From contig BQUP01000003.1 in assembly GCA_022835595.1 (NCBI GenBank), positions 1,908,975 through 1,972,974 on the forward strand: DNA of 64,000 bases, in the 5' to 3' direction. The notes beneath the pieces were generated by a model. It saw nothing but the letters and a program-made list of their open reading frames with translations. It searched no databases and was not told the origin of the DNA. Positions 11,824 through 21,500 of the stretch are shown one piece after another (within the stretch, counting starts at the first letter, position 1; each line of letters begins with the position of its first letter). The position numbers and the translations under genes were made by a program. The DNA is from Cystobasidium ongulense. Its lineage: Eukaryota > Basidiomycota > Cystobasidiomycetes > Cystobasidiales > Cystobasidiaceae.

Positions 11824-12958
11824 ATGGCGTTCTTGTGGCGAGGGTATCTTCGGCTTCTGCGAGAGTGCGTTTCAAAGTTGCCTTTCTCAAGTTGATATAT
11901 CCAGCTGACCTAACTCTACAGGCGGACTTTACCTACTCAGATGGCTACCGGTAAAATTGTTGTCAGCAGTCATGGTATTCAACAGCTGAATACTTTGTCC
12001 CGTTTATCAGGCGGCTTCATCGGCTTCACGGCTGATAGCGTGTCACAACGAGTGCTGGAGGATAAGGAACACTATAACGTACGTGTTCAGCATGCAGCGA
12101 TAGCGCAACGCGTGTCTGACTCGATGTTCGACTGCCTGTCGTTTACGGACGTAGTGGGCACGGACAGCCAGACAAACTTTCTACAGTATGATGTCAAGTG
12201 CATAGACATCGGTAACCTACTCCCTGACACAATGGTTACAGGCTCCTGCATATTTGCGCCTATGGCAAACAGAATGTTTTTTCTGTTAAATAAGATCCAG
12301 CTCAAATCAACATGGACAAGTGAGTAAAAATGTCCTCAACAATTCGAGCTCGGATACGATGAAACGATCCTGCTCGCGGGTTGTTTCCCATACTGACCTT
12401 CTTGTCTTGATGTAAAAGCCGCCGTCGTCAGAACAGGCGTTGGTAAGTGCACCTTGTTGTCGGCTACTGCGCTGACCCATTGCATATCTAACGAGCTCTT
12501 TTCCCAGATATGGTGACATTCATGCCTTTTGCATCGTTCATGTATTTCACATGTATAGGAACAATGGAAGGGCGAGCTTGGGATGAAATATACCATCGAT
12601 GGCGGACGGTATGATTAGGCCGGATTACTTCCCTGTACATCGGTGTATCTGAATCTATGTTATTTCGGCGCAGAACTTCCCAACGCTGATCAGGAACCAG
12701 TACCTCTTCTTCGCGCCTGCACAAATATTCAACATGGCGATTCTTCCGCTTTACGCTAGACCACCATTCATCAATACAGTCGGTCTCTTCTGGACCCTTG
12801 TAAGTTTGCCATCTCGATCTTCCACGTCAAGACCAAGACTGACACTCGTCTCATAACCTATGCAGTACCTTGCAAATGTCAATAGCCGGCATGTACCCAT
12901 CACTCCCAGTGAGAAAGAGCGAGAAGTGGAGAAGATAAGAGTTGCCCAAATCGAGTAA
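11824..12958 (+). CDS. Mpv17/PMP22-family membrane protein
   Basis: Exons supported by frame are 11824-11864, 11922-11950, 12011-12078, a part ending at 12319, 12419-12442, 12508-12608, 12675-12799 and 12866-12958. The product starts MAFLWRGYLRLL and reads TLPTQMATGGFIGFTADSVS. It then has SCIFAPMANRMFFLLNKI, VVRTGVDMVTFMPFASFMYF and FPTLIRNQYLFFAPAQIFNM, then ARPPFINTVGLFW. These are the four-TM landmarks of the Mpv17/PMP22/Sym1 family, channel-like proteins of the mitochondrial inner membrane or peroxisome. The segment 12079-12241 is unresolved: either a small exon at about 12192-12212 followed by a 30-nt putative intron, or a longer exon with an in-frame insertion. Whether it is the Sym1 orthologue or a peroxisomal relative cannot be told. 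Confidence 0.82.
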
Positions 12959-13182
12959 GGAGGGCTCTGTCTATATACCAGTCAGCTTTCATACCGATAC
13001 GACAGAGATACTTGCTAGCTTGTTAGACCAGAGATAGATGTCATATAATTATGCACGTGAGTATTAAGAATAAACGCGTGCTTGTTTCATTTCAATTCGA
13101 TGTCATGAAAGCCGTATAAGCGGGTGTCCCTCGCGTACAACATACATGTCTAGAAAGGGTATATTGTCAAAAGTGCGACAGT
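12959..13182. other. Convergent 3' spacer
   Basis: Between the stop codons of the Mpv17-family gene and ARO2. It is AT-rich and should hold both 3' UTRs. No gene seen. Confidence 0.4.
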
Positions 13183-14936
13183 TTACGCGTTGCCATTTTC
13201 TCTGACTTCCTTCTCTGTTGGCAAAGCACCTTCGAGCTTCTCCTTGCTTGGCAGAGCCATTGTAGGTGGTAGATGTGTCAAAGGTGGCAGCAGAGATGCC
13301 GCTGCTTTACGTGAATTCTGGATGAGAACAGCACTGAAGCAAGAAAGCACTGTATGTCAATGATATGCTCAACGTAAACTGTAAAGTCGAGTGGTGACCT
13401 ACTCCATGATAACGAGAGCAGCCATGGCTTCTACAATCGGCACAGCTCGCGCAACGACGCAAGGATCGTGACGACCTCGTGCTTCGAGAGTTCCTGCTTC
13501 TCCATTGTATTTGGCTGTTGATTGGGCTTGACTGATGGTAGCAGGAGACTTGAAAGCGACCCTGAAAATAGCAAGACAGTTCAATAAACATGCATTGTAC
13601 AAATGTTGATCTGATACTTACTTAAAGTAGACATTCTCGCCATTCGATATACCACCCTGAATACCGCCCGATCTGTTGGTGATAGTACCCAAATCGCCAT
13701 TCTCCTTCAAAACGAATGCATCATTATGCTGCGAGCCAGCAACTTCAGATCCCTTAAATCCAGATCCAATTTCGAAACCTTTAGTGGCAGGTATGCTGAG
13801 CATAGCATGTGCCAACTTTGCTTCTAATTTATCAAAGACTGGTTCTCCTAGACCTGTAGGCATATTTCGGATAACACAAGTTACTGATCCACCTATTGAG
13901 TCGTTGTTCTCCTTTGCTCGCATAATACGCTGGACCATGCGTTCTGATGTCTTTTCATCGGGGCATCGCACTGGACTTGCGTCGATTTGTTCGCGAGTGA
14001 CTGTATTAAGCAGGTTGAGGTATTCTTCTGACATTAGCTCCGCTGATTCATCGTTCTCGTCGTCATTCGTAGGTGCTGCTGAGGTCTCTGCTACTGAAGA
14101 GGGAAGGTGAACCTTGCCGACGGAGGAGACAAAGCCAACAAATTCTACGCCGAGCGCGTCTTTCAGGTATTTCTCAGCAATGGTTCCAGCAGCGACACGG
14201 CCTGCGAAAGAGGGATGATCAGCAGGATGACCCTTGACCAGTATATTGTGAGCAAGCGCACCAATTGTTTCTCGCGCACTGCTGCGACCACCACCACTGC
14301 TAGCTTTCAAACCATATTTGAGAAGGTAGGTCCAATCGGCATGGGAGGGGCGTGGAAAGAGATCCGTCTCGGTATAGTCGTGAGGTCTTTGATCCTTGTT
14401 CTGCACTCGCAGGCCAATAGGTGTTCCTAGAGTTACGCCAAACTCTGTTCCAGATTGTATGCTGACCGCATCGGCTTCGTCGCGCTGTGATACAGGCAGG
14501 AAGATTTAGCAAAGTCACAAAGGTGTGTTCGAAGTCAGATACACTGACTGGTGTTGTCAGCTTGCTCTGGCCTGGACGACGTCTTGATAGCTGAGTTTGG
14601 ATGTCTTCGTTGGTGAGTTTGAGTCCCTAGAATCGTAACGAAAATAATGTGAGGTCAGATTGTGGCCATTTTGACGACGGGCGAGTGCAGTCAAGCGAAC
14701 ATACAGGTGGAACTCTGCAAGCGTACGAAGCAGTGAATGTCAGCTTAGCGGTGTCAGGCCAAGTATATGTCTGCAACCCACCCTTCGACGATGCAGCCAA
14801 CGCTCTGGCAATGCGACTCGCCGTACGTCGTGACTCTGCAAAGCAAGCAGACAAGTCAACCGAGTCAGTCGAGCTCACTCCATCGGCGTGCAGCGAATTG
14901 CAGTTCTCACTTGTAGAGCGTGCCAAAGGCCGACAT
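13183..14936 (-). CDS. ARO2: Chorismate synthase
   Basis: Seven exons: 14911-14936, 14782-14835, 14705-14714 (a 10-nt microexon), 14549-14626, 13622-14484, 13403-13561 and 13183-13333. They give 446 aa. The start MSAFGTLYK joined to [13 protein letters not shown] is the family N-terminus; [59 protein letters not shown] and [18 protein letters not shown] follow. These hold the FMN and substrate contacts (GESHC, RRRPGQ, RSSARET, GGIQGG, RHDPC). The enzyme turns 5-enolpyruvylshikimate-3-phosphate into chorismate, the last shikimate step. Fungal forms also reduce their own FMN. It contains an acidic insert near [16 protein letters not shown], seen as length variation in fungal forms. It faces the prephenate dehydratase gene across only 126 bp. 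Confidence 0.97.
14705..14714 (-). other. 10-nt microexon of ARO2
   Basis: On the minus strand AGTTCCACCT lies between a CTTGCAG acceptor and a GTATGT donor. It supplies the codons for VPP in the conserved EGVPPG motif. Without it the frame breaks and the motif is lost. Confidence 0.85.
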
Positions 14937-15062
14937 GCTTGCTGATTGAGATGTGTGGAAATGGAGGGATTGCCAGCTGGAAGAGGCTCATGATGATGCT
15001 GGATCCTCTGCTTTCCTCCGACTCGCGCGCACACACGCCACCTTTGCACCTCGTTCGCAGCC
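14937..15062. promoter_or_regulatory. 126-bp divergent promoter, ARO2 / prephenate dehydratase
   Basis: The two ATGs are 126 bp apart and point away from each other. The spacer has no TATA-like box I would defend. Near matches (6 of 7) to the Gcn4-type TGASTCA site lie just inside ARO2, around 14831 and 14861, which may be chance. Confidence 0.6.
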
Positions 15063-15922
15063 ATGGCTGAGGAAGGCGGCAAGCTGGACGGTCCACAGCT
15101 GACTGTATCCACCCTGGGACCTGCTGGCACCTACTCGCATCAGGTGTGTCATTCTGTACCATGCTTCTCACTTTTTTGACCGACGTGATCGGACTCTATC
15201 TACCCTCGATATATACCGTGGATTTGGCATGATGAACAGGCAGCCTCGCAGCTCTTCAGCGTTAACGATGCCATCAAGCTCGAAAAGACTATCAGAGGTC
15301 CTTCTCTCTCTGTCTCGGGTCCGGTCTTTGAAACTAGCTAACGTGCAGTTTCATACAGCTGTCTTCGAGGCCGTAGATCAAGGATCATCGGCACGAGGTG
15401 TATGCCCTATCGAGAATTCCACAAATGGCCCTGTAAAGGAAACGCACGATTGTTTCACCGAATTCAAAGTCGAAAGAATCGGTAAAATACAACTTGACAT
15501 TGGACATGCTCTTTTAAGAGCGAAAGATGCAAGTACCCTACCCGTAAAGAAGATATATAGTCATGAACAGGTACGCTTCCCAAATCATGTCAACTACGCT
15601 GAAAAGTTCTCCAGGCTAACACACTTTCCATAGGGCCTTGGGCAATGTCAACGCTATCTAGCAGACCGGTACCCGGATGCTACCACCGAAGCGACCGATT
15701 CAACAGCATTAGCAGCTGAGATGGCAGCACAAGAACCGTCAAGTCTAGCAGTCGCATCCTTGATGTGTGCCAAAGTGTACAATCTCGATGTAGTCGATAC
15801 CGAGATTCAAGATGGAGAAGGTGAGTCAACGTACGTCTCAACCTCGGTAGACATTACTGACACAAATCACCAAAATGGCAGCGAATCGGACGACTTTCAT
15901 AGCTTTTACGAAAGCAACATGA
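15063..15922 (+). CDS. PHA2: Prephenate dehydratase, catalytic domain only
   Basis: Exons 15063-15143, 15240-15297, 15359-15570, 15634-15820 and 15882-15922 give 192 aa. Motifs in order are STLGPAGTYSHQAASQLF (residues about 16-33), VCPIENSTNGPVKETHDC, KKIYSHEQGLGQCQRYLADR, STALAAEMAA, SSLAVASLMCAKVYNLDVVD and ANRTTFIAF. This is the full PDT fold that turns prephenate into phenylpyruvate. Usual fungal Pha2 proteins continue into a phenylalanine-binding ACT domain; here a stop follows a few residues after the fold. The family TRF motif reads TTF. The second intron has a weak GTCCTT donor. Either the enzyme has lost its regulatory domain and feedback control, or a distal exon escapes me; the sequence to 16230 holds no ACT-like motif. 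Its 3' flank is partly repeated at 18229. Confidence 0.88.
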
Positions 15923-16046
15923 CATTCACTCTCAGATCAAACAGATAGGCAAATGAACAAGAGGCAAACGAAGTCGGCGAAGTAATCTATTGCATCTATC
16001 GAACTTTGTTGTTGTATTAGGTATTTCAAAAGAGAATGCGTCAATT

Positions 16047-16150
16047 GTACCTAATATTTCGTGCATGCCAAAGATGTTTTATTGCGAATTGTTTCTGTTA
16101 TACTAATGGCAATTTTGCTACTTCCTCAAAACGAAAAAATGCTGGACACG
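16047..16150 (+). repeat. Direct repeat, copy A (3' flank of prephenate dehydratase)
   Basis: About 105 bp, similar to 18229-18336 in the same orientation. Shared blocks include TATTTCGTG, ATTGCGAAT, GTTTCTGTTATACTAATG and AAAAAATGCTGGA. The copies differ by scattered substitutions and small indels, so the duplication is not recent. The rest of the 15923-16230 spacer holds only the convergent 3' ends. Confidence 0.8.
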
Positions 16151-16230
16151 GCTTTGAAGGAAAGAGTATAGTATCGTATTGTTGCTAGATGGTCCAACAA
16201 GAACACAGCATTGGACATTCACACTACGTA

Positions 16231-17526
16231 TTACAGCTCCTGAGCCTGTGATAGCTCCTTGCTATCTGTTAACTCCTCCGCTGGGCCAAAGAATTCGTAA
16301 AATGTCCTCTCTTCAGGTACTTGCAATGATTTTAGGTAAAAGAGCATCGCTTTCATAAATGGTTTTGGGCCTAGAAAGTATACATCCGAGTATGCTGCTT
16401 GAGGAAGCCACTCTTTGAGTTTGTCGAGACTTAGCAAACCAGTTGCGTCTGCCACATTGTTCGGATCGCTCTTCTCATAGACAGTATAGACTTTCACCTG
16501 TTCAGGGTGGTCTTTAGCGATTTGAGATGTGACAAGATGGAAAGGATGTACGTCTTCTGAGCGAGCGCAGTGTATGAAAGTGATGTTTCTACGGCCTGCT
16601 TCTATAGCGCTTTTGAGCATAGGGATGGTAGGTGTGATACCAGCGCCAGCGGAAATGAGGATAAGTGGATCGTTCGCCCGTGTTTGGTCAAGAACAAATT
16701 CGCCAACGGGTGGGAACACATCTATTTCACTTCCAATGTTGACTTGATCATGTAAGAAATTGGAAAACTTTCCTCCTGGTTCTCTTTTCACCGAGATGCG
16801 GAGATGTTTACCATCGGCAGAATCCGAGAGAGAGTAGTTGCGCCGCTGGTCTATGCCGTTTACCATTGCCCGCAAACCTAGGTATTGACCTGCTTGGTAG
16901 CGGATGACATCTTTACCATCGACGGGTTCAAGATAGAATGAAGTCATGATACCCGTCTCTGGTACTTTTTTCGCGATCCTAAACTTGCGGGCATGACGCC
17001 AGCCGCCGGGGGTTGTTTCGAGCTTGTGATAGACGCCCTCCTCCTTCTTGATGAGTATGTCTGCCAGCTCGCCGTACGCCGCTCCCCAAGCTGCAATCAC
17101 CTCATCCGTAGCCACTTCCTTTCCGAGCACTTCGCGGATTGCCTGGAGGAGACAGGATCCGACGAGGGGATAGTGCTCCGGCAGGATTTGAAGGGCGACA
17201 TGCTTGTTGCTTATCCTTTCCACAGCCTTGAGAAGAGGTGAGAGGTCGTCAATGTGTTTTGCATATGCTAGTACCGATGCAGCTAGTGCTCTAGGTTGCC
17301 GACCAGAGGCTTGATGTGCCTGGTTAAAGTACGGCTTTACTTCGGGGTGGCTCTCGAGCAGGAGGTGGTAAAAGTGGGTGGTGAGGGCTTCACCGCCAGA
17401 CTCGAGGATGGGCACGGTGGCCTTGACAATGTCTTTGTGGTGTGCATCGAGGCGAGTTGCTGCTGTAGCACAAAAGTGGCGTGCGGCAGAGACCTGCAAT
17501 CTGCGAGAAGCAACACGGCCAAGCAT
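16231..17526 (-). CDS. YHB1: Flavohemoglobin (nitric oxide dioxygenase), likely mitochondrial
   Basis: A single uninterrupted exon of 431 aa. Residues 1-28 (MLGRVASRRLQVSAARHFCA...) are basic, lack acidic residues and look like a mitochondrial presequence; the globin begins near LDAHHKDIVKATVPILES. The globin has TyrB10 in HFYHLLL, GlnE7 in the GRQPRALA stretch and the proximal His in ISNKHVALQILPEHYP. The FAD domain has QRRNYSLSDS and the NAD domain SAGAGITPTIPML, ending in FYEFFGPAEEL. The enzyme oxidises NO to nitrate using O2 and NAD(P)H and protects against nitrosative stress. It is one of the very few intron-free genes here, and it is flanked by the two copies of the prephenate dehydratase 3' repeat. 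Internal ATG use could also yield a cytosolic form. Confidence 0.96.
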   Translation of the reverse strand: MLGRVASRRLQVSAARHFCATAATRLDAHHKDIVKATVPILESGGEALTTHFYHLLLESHPEVKPYFNQAHQASGRQPRALAASVLAYAKHIDDLSPLLKAVERISNKHVALQILPEHYPLVGSCLLQAIREVLGKEVATDEVIAAWGAAYGELADILIKKEEGVYHKLETTPGGWRHARKFRIAKKVPETGIMTSFYLEPVDGKDVIRYQAGQYLGLRAMVNGIDQRRNYSLSDSADGKHLRISVKREPGGKFSNFLHDQVNIGSEIDVFPPVGEFVLDQTRANDPLILISAGAGITPTIPMLKSAIEAGRRNITFIHCARSEDVHPFHLVTSQIAKDHPEQVKVYTVYEKSDPNNVADATGLLSLDKLKEWLPQAAYSDVYFLGPKPFMKAMLFYLKSLQVPEERTFYEFFGPAEELTDSKELSQAQEL

Positions 17527-18228
17527 GTTGATGAGCGACGAGGCGAGGTGTGGTCAGAGCACGAGAGCTGGCTTTCACCTTGACCTGGCCCATTGAGACT
17601 CGTGCTATTGGATTGGCAGCAGTGTCCGACTCCGAGTCTCTCTGCCAGTAATTCTTGTAAATCCGGGACGGCCCACTGCAGGCAGCACCTGACATTCCCC
17701 CATTATTGTTAAGTTACTTCTTGAGCGAGGCTGTCCTTGACGCGAGCAGTGTCGCCGTGTGCGCGCATAGCTTGTCAGGAAGGACAGTCCGCTTCGCAGG
17801 TGAGAGTCGGATGAGCGAGGTGCCGGTAACGTGACCTGACCAGTCAAGCTACGGCATCGCAGTACCATAGTAGCGTAGACTGCGCACAGCTGAGGCGAAC
17901 AATCTGCCTATGGTGATATCAATATCGCAGGCAGGACTTTATGTCCAAGTCCCAAAGCGAAGCTCTGGCTCAGAGTCCTGCTCAAGGCAACCACCGCTAA
18001 TCAAATGTAATGACGCTGGCAAGAACAGCAGTACTTGCTGATCATCCACCTTCCTCGCCACTCAAACAACTATGCGACAAAGCATCCAAGAAAGTGAGAT
18101 CTGATGACTCGGCCGGCTCTTCCTTCATAGCAGTCAGATGGACAATTGAAGAAGCGACTAACAATCAAATCAACCACACTTTTTATGTTGTACCAAGTAT
18201 AAGCAACAAAGAGAATAACGTAAAATGG
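17527..18228. other. Flavohemoglobin promoter and region of unclear origin
   Basis: The first part should hold the YHB1 promoter (minus strand). From 18010 an open frame on the plus strand runs to 18492 (160 codons) through the repeat copy. Its product has no domain I recognise and is not conserved-looking, so I do not call it a gene. Confidence 0.4.
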
Positions 18229-18336
18229 ATACCTAGTATTTCGTGTATGCTAAAGGTTTATATATTGCGAATGGTTTCTGTTATACTAATGATATTGTTA
18301 CTATTCCCGAGACAAAACAAAAAATGCTGGATACGC
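18229..18336 (+). repeat. Direct repeat, copy B
   Basis: Second copy of the approximately 105-bp segment at 16047-16150, same orientation, 2.2 kb downstream. It lies on the far side of YHB1 in a region without a supported gene. It includes the shared TTTCTGTTATACTAATG and AAAAAATGCTGGA blocks. Confidence 0.8.
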
Positions 18337-18531
18337 TGGATACGAACGAAAACAATTGGGAGGTACCATAGCAGGAGACTGTCTAAGTTGTGTGTTGAAA
18401 AAGGTATAATGAGTATTACAAGCAAAGACCATGTGCCGAGCACATCAAGACTTGAAACGATAGAGCCCAGCTGCCAATCAGATCTGATCTAGCTGATGAT
18501 CTGACTTGACTATGAGAAAGGAGTATTCATC

Positions 18532-21500
18532 TTATGCTGCAGGTGTGCTAGATTCTTCCGGAACGCTGCGAGGCGTTTCATCGCCTGAGGGCGTAGCAGG
18601 TAGTTCGTGCACGCTCTGTTCACCCTCTTCCCCTTCTTCTAAACGGTCAACTCTAGTTTTTTCAGATTGAAGCTTTTCTACCAATTGCGCAGCCTGTGAG
18701 CCAATTGATTTCGAGCGTTTCATATCATCTCTAGGACTAGATATAGTAGCACGACGTTTGCTTGAGAATCCAGATAGATATGCCATAGATCCCCATTCTA
18801 CAAGTTTTTGATTGAGCCATTGTAAAGAGACTGGTTTCGTCAAGAAGTCATTACATCCAGCAGCCAAAGCGTTGACTCGATCGCTTTGCAAGTCGGAAGC
18901 TGTGAGAGCGACGATAATGACCGGCAGTTCATAAGGTGATGATACGCCGGATGGAGGTGCTGAGATTGGATTGCTGCTTTCTGAAACAGGCGTTAATGTG
19001 AATTGCATATTGTTCGCGCGTTCCATGGCTCGAATTTCTTGCGTGGCTGCGATACCATCCTTGACGGGCAGCTGAATGTCCATGAGCACAAGATGAAAGT
19101 CGCCAGCTTTCCATTGATCAACAGCCTCCTGACCGTTATTAGCAACGCTGTACTTGATACCTTTCCTCTTCAAAAAAGTTGACAGAATGATCTGGTTGAT
19201 AGGGTTATCTATAAAGTAATATGTGTCAGCGATAATCCATTATGGATCTGGACAGCCCCAAGGCATCTTACCTTCAACAATCAAAACATTGATAGGTGGC
19301 ACTAGCGTTCCTGTAGGTCGACGTGGAGGCTTCTTGATTCTGCCACTAGATTTGCGCTCGGATCTAGATCTCAAAGGCGCCACAGTGGGTGTATGCTCCA
19401 ACTCCCCGGACTCCCTAGAGATCGGCGTCTTCAGATCAGCCGAGGTTGCTGGCGCTAGTTTACTTGCTGCTGTGTTGATAGGAGCTAGGACTGGTTGTCG
19501 GTCTGCTCTCTCTGATGGAGGTGAAGCAGGTGACTTGGACGAAGAGGGTGACGCAACAAAGCTTTGACGAGGTGATTTCGGTGCGCTTTCATCTTTCGAG
19601 TTCAGGATCTGCTCGTCAAGCGATTCATTTGAAGAGTTTCGATCATTACTTGCCGAGAGCGTCCGCCTTCGTTTCTCAACAGCGGCAGCAGGGTCGCCGG
19701 CGAATGACTTCTGCTCAGAATCATTGCTTCGCTGTGAGAGGTGTGTTGTTGGAGTGGGTCGAGTGCTCTGACTCGGGGTGACCGAGAAGGGGCGAGTGTT
19801 TCCGAATTCCATATTATCAGGAATGACAATGGACGGCAGCTCGGTGCCATTTGAGTGTGTAAGTGTCTGGAATTGGCCAACTATAGGTGATAACTTCGGA
19901 ACCCTATTAGACGAAGATGTACCGTCTCGTTCTTGCTCCGACGAGGAGTCAGACTCGCCATTGCGTGACATGCGTAACGATTCTGCCTTTTCAGCCAGAC
20001 TTGCAGCTCGAGGTTGGAAGAACAAGCCAGTAGGTCTGCCATCGGGACTTTGTATGATAATGCCCTGACTGGCACTCGATCCGAGTTCACTAGCTGATTT
20101 GGAGAAATACTCCATCGCATCCGGCGAAGCAGGCGAAGGTGGATTAGAAACTTGACCGGGTACGGGTGGGGTTCTCGGGCCCGATACTTGAGATGCCGTA
20201 GCGGAAAGACTCTGCTCGTTGCGCTGCCTGGACAGCTCAGCTGCAGCAGCAGCATCAAATTCGTTTTGATTTGAAGGAGCAGGACTGGGCCGACTGCCAC
20301 TAAAGAAGTAGTGTCCGCCGGGGGAAGAGGGCGACGTCGCGATGGGTAGGAAATGAGGATCAATAAGAGGGCGGCGAACGGCATTGTATAATGTATGCAG
20401 CAATCGTCTCGGGCCAGCTGGCTTAGGCACGACCAAAACCTCTGGCAAGGCAAACACGGGACTTGCCGTTCTCAAAGTGGCATGGACGAGGTCCTTGATC
20501 TGTCGATAGTGTGACAGACTTGCGAAGTGGATAATAGAGACCGGAGTATGCATGGCCCTTTGCACAGTTTGAGTAGATCTGGTCCTTCTCGACTGCAATT
20601 GAGGTCTCTTGGCCAGAAGAGCGTTTTGTAGTTGAAGCGTTGGGGCATTCGCTTTGATTGCCATGATTTGTCTTTTCAAAGAATTGACATCATCGTCAAT
20701 GATGATGAAGTTGAGACTTGGATCTACAGGAGGGGAAGTCGCTGTACTTGTTGAGGCATCGGTACGCATATAATTGAATGCAGAAGACATCGGATCACTC
20801 ATATTAGAAGCGGCAGGAGTTGCGGCATATTGAGGTGGACTAGTTGAATCGCTTCCTCCGAAGCCAGAGTCGTATCGACCGAGATGACCAGGTCCCGCTG
20901 CCCCTCTCGCCGCATGGCCTTCAGCATCGTCATCAGAAGGTATAGCGACATGCGTGACCTCAAGGCCCCAATTTGCGAGATGGTGCGAGAGATGATGCGC
21001 GAAAGTGCTATGTTCCATCGCATGCAAAGCGACCTTCTTACCCCGCAAAGAGGTGTCTGCAAATCGCAAAAGCTCAAATAGCTGATAAAGATGAAATGGT
21101 CAGCCAAATGGTCCGCAATCATTTGTATGTGGTCCATAGAGCAGCTTACTGAAGGTTGACGGCTTTGATCTAGAGACTTCCTTCGTCTAGATGCAGGGTC
21201 AAGGTTCGGATTTCCCCTTCCAGGTGGGCGAGCCTGTGGTAGTGCGCATGTAATCTTGTATTCTTGGCGATTCTCTTTCTTTGGTAAGGTCATGAAAGAT
21301 AGGTGTAGGTACTGGAACAATGCCGAACAGATGAGTGGATCGATCTTAGATCCCGCTTTTGGCTGTTGGGACAGCAGCGGGTGGCTCTCCGCATCTGCTC
21401 TTTGACCCGCTTGCGCGTTCGATGTAGATTGCATAGATCTACTAGTCGTCAACTCAATAGTGAGCATATACGTCCCAAGCTTAGAATCAAAGTCGTCCTC

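Noticed and set aside
18010-18492. 160-codon open frame after the flavohemoglobin, considered as a lost ACT-domain exon of prephenate dehydratase
   Set aside because: The translated product shows no ACT motif, and the frame runs through the duplicated 3' flank sequence, so coding is unlikely.
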